Source: Spirochaetia bacterium
Lineage (GTDB): Bacteria; Spirochaetota; Spirochaetia; Treponematales; Breznakiellaceae
NCBI GenBank assembly: GCA_026002045.1
Contig: BOAV01000116.1
Coordinates: 1-6,752 of the forward strand
Direction: 5' to 3'
DNA length: 6,752 nucleotides
The translations under genes and the position numbers were made by a program. The first letter of the stretch is position 1. Every line of letters begins with the position of its first letter. The notes below the pieces were generated by a model. The model was not told where the DNA came from. It made no database searches and worked only from the letters and a program-made list of their open reading frames with translations. This document shows, piece by piece, positions 5,746-6,752 of this stretch.

Positions 5746-6752
5746 TTAACACACAATCTTATTTTTTTTGAAATTTATATGAAAAGAGGCCGCAAAAAAT
5801 AATATGTAATTAATAAATATCGCCGTATCATAGTAATAGCCAATTCCCGCAAAGAGGATAGTTAGGCAGAGGGCTATTACTTTGGTATCCTTTTGATTTT
5901 TAAATATAACAAAAAATACATAGAAGTAATAAAGCAGACCTATAATCCCGCGTCCCAATATAATTCCTGACCAGTCAGATTCAATAGACCAATCGGCATC
6001 CACCGAAGTATCATTCACATTACTTTTTAATCCTGAATACCGGAATCTCGCGCCGGTTAATGCCGGGGCCCCTCCTAACAACATATTTAATACCGTTTTA
6101 TCAGTCATCCATATCCTGGGTATGTATGTAAAATATTCCAGCCGGCGTTTTTCGTGTTTACTGGTACTGGTAAAGGTCCTGGTAAAATCAATAACATTTG
6201 GAAGCAAAATCACCGAAATAATAACAATTAAAAATATCCACGACCTTTTTTCTTTAGTTGCGGTAAAATATTTATAACCATAATAAGCACAACCAGCCAG
6301 AAGCCCAACCTGACCGCTGCGGGAGCCTGAATAATATAATAAAATTAATATACATATTTTAATGATTTTATTATTAAACAGGAAAAAACCGGTTGCGCAA
6401 AAAATACCAAGCATATACGGGTCCCATATAAGTCCTGATATTCTTCCTGAAAAAATTATATTATTATATTTTACACCCAGCAACGGATATACTATACTGT
6501 TAATGCTTATTGCGGATATTTTATATAATAACAGCTCTGCTCCCGCATATAAATAATTGACAATCAGGGCGATTTTATATCCTGTGAAAAAAGAATATGC
6601 CTCATTGTCATCCGCCTTTTTCAGAAAAGCAAAAAACAGCAGATATATATACATGCCTGCTATGAAATTCTTATAAAAGAATTCCATCGAATATACTACG
6701 GAAAGAAATAATGCAAAAATATAAATGACGTATTTTCCGAGAAGTACGGTGC
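5746..6752 (-). CDS. Wzy/WaaL-like polysaccharide polymerase, 5' end outside window
   Basis: The frame is open from the right edge to TAA 5748-5746, giving 334 visible residues. The Met at 6687-6685 is internal: 21 in-frame residues (TVLLGKYVIYIF and on) precede it and are hydrophobic with no stop, so calling the start there would be wrong. The protein has many membrane helices. Family marks, numbered from that internal Met, are FSGRISGLIWDP (79-90), YYSGSRSGQ (118-126), a large hydrophilic outer loop (about 168-240), and ESDWSGIILGRGIIGLL (236-252). These fit the O-antigen ligase/polymerase superfamily (Wzy_C type), which joins lipid-linked repeat units on the outer face of the inner membrane. 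Polymerase is preferred over ligase because of the surrounding repeat-unit transferases. The end of the gene (5793-5919) is duplicated exactly at the left edge of the window. Confidence 0.85.
   Translation of the reverse strand, partial: TVLLGKYVIYIFALFLSVVYSMEFFYKNFIAGMYIYLLFFAFLKKADDNEAYSFFTGYKIALIVNYLYAGAELLLYKISAISINSIVYPLLGVKYNNIIFSGRISGLIWDPYMLGIFCATGFFLFNNKIIKICILILLYYSGSRSGQVGLLAGCAYYGYKYFTATKEKRSWIFLIVIISVILLPNVIDFTRTFTSTSKHEKRRLEYFTYIPRIWMTDKTVLNMLLGGAPALTGARFRYSGLKSNVNDTSVDADWSIESDWSGIILGRGIIGLLYYFYVFFVIFKNQKDTKVIALCLTILFAGIGYYYDTAIFINYILFFAASFHINFKKNKIVC
5793..5919. repeat. Exact 127-bp direct repeat, copy 2 (inside polymerase gene)
   Basis: This is the intact-context copy. It lies within the 3' part of the Wzy-like gene and encodes 42 whole codons covering its last membrane helices (VFFVIFKNQ through YILFF). 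Reading continues in frame on both sides here, so this copy is the original arrangement and the copy at 1-127 is the displaced one. Confidence 0.98.

Noticed and set aside
5736..5756. TTG start at 5756 for the Caps_synth gene
   Set aside because: It has no good ribosome site, would overlap the polymerase by 11 nt, and adds six residues of no family character. The ATG at 5738 is a better fit just after the polymerase stop.

Overview
The window is one dense block of surface-polysaccharide genes, all on the minus strand, so the genes read from the right edge to the left. In transcription order they are: (1) a Wzy/WaaL-like polysaccharide polymerase, open at the right edge and so missing its 5' end (5746-6752); (2) a Caps_synth (GT32-like) glycosyltransferase (4785-5738); (3) a GT-B, GT4-like glycosyltransferase (3724-4788); (4) a GT8 glycosyltransferase (2677-3696); (5) a GT2 rhamnosyltransferase-like enzyme (1862-2680); (6) a five-helix membrane enzyme of the alkaline phosphatase/sulfatase superfamily (231-1865); (7) a very small membrane protein beginning MYLDPGFGS (85-198). 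Three junctions are 4-nt ATGA stop/start overlaps and the other gaps are 7 to 32 nt, so this looks like one translationally coupled operon. No promoter, terminator or RNA gene was seen, and no intergenic stretch exceeds 32 bp.

The likely combined job is to build and polymerise a repeat-unit glycan (O-antigen, capsule or exopolysaccharide). Four glycosyltransferases would extend a lipid-linked unit on the cytoplasmic face. The polymerase would join units on the outer face, and the phosphatase/sulfatase-superfamily protein could add or remove a charged group there. No flippase, chain-length regulator, initiating transferase or nucleotide-sugar gene is in the window; these would have to lie outside it.

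The organism is a bacterium. Genes are AT-rich in the glycosyltransferase block, with patches above 50% GC in the sulfatase-like gene, the usual pattern of a variable glycan cassette in a more GC-rich host. The sequence does not fix the taxon. The MYLDPG small protein and enzyme mix would suit a spirochaete or another anaerobic gut or sediment Gram-negative, but that is a guess.

Two points stand out. First, bases 1-127 are an exact copy of 5793-5919, an internal piece of the polymerase gene. The copy is fused out of frame to the small membrane-protein gene, so the left edge is either the junction of a 5.8-kb tandem duplication or circle, or an assembly-graph loop (127 is a common assembler k-mer). 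Second, the GT8 gene carries an in-frame run of nine G in mid-gene. Gain or loss of one G would stop translation within about 15 codons, the form of a phase-variable on/off switch.
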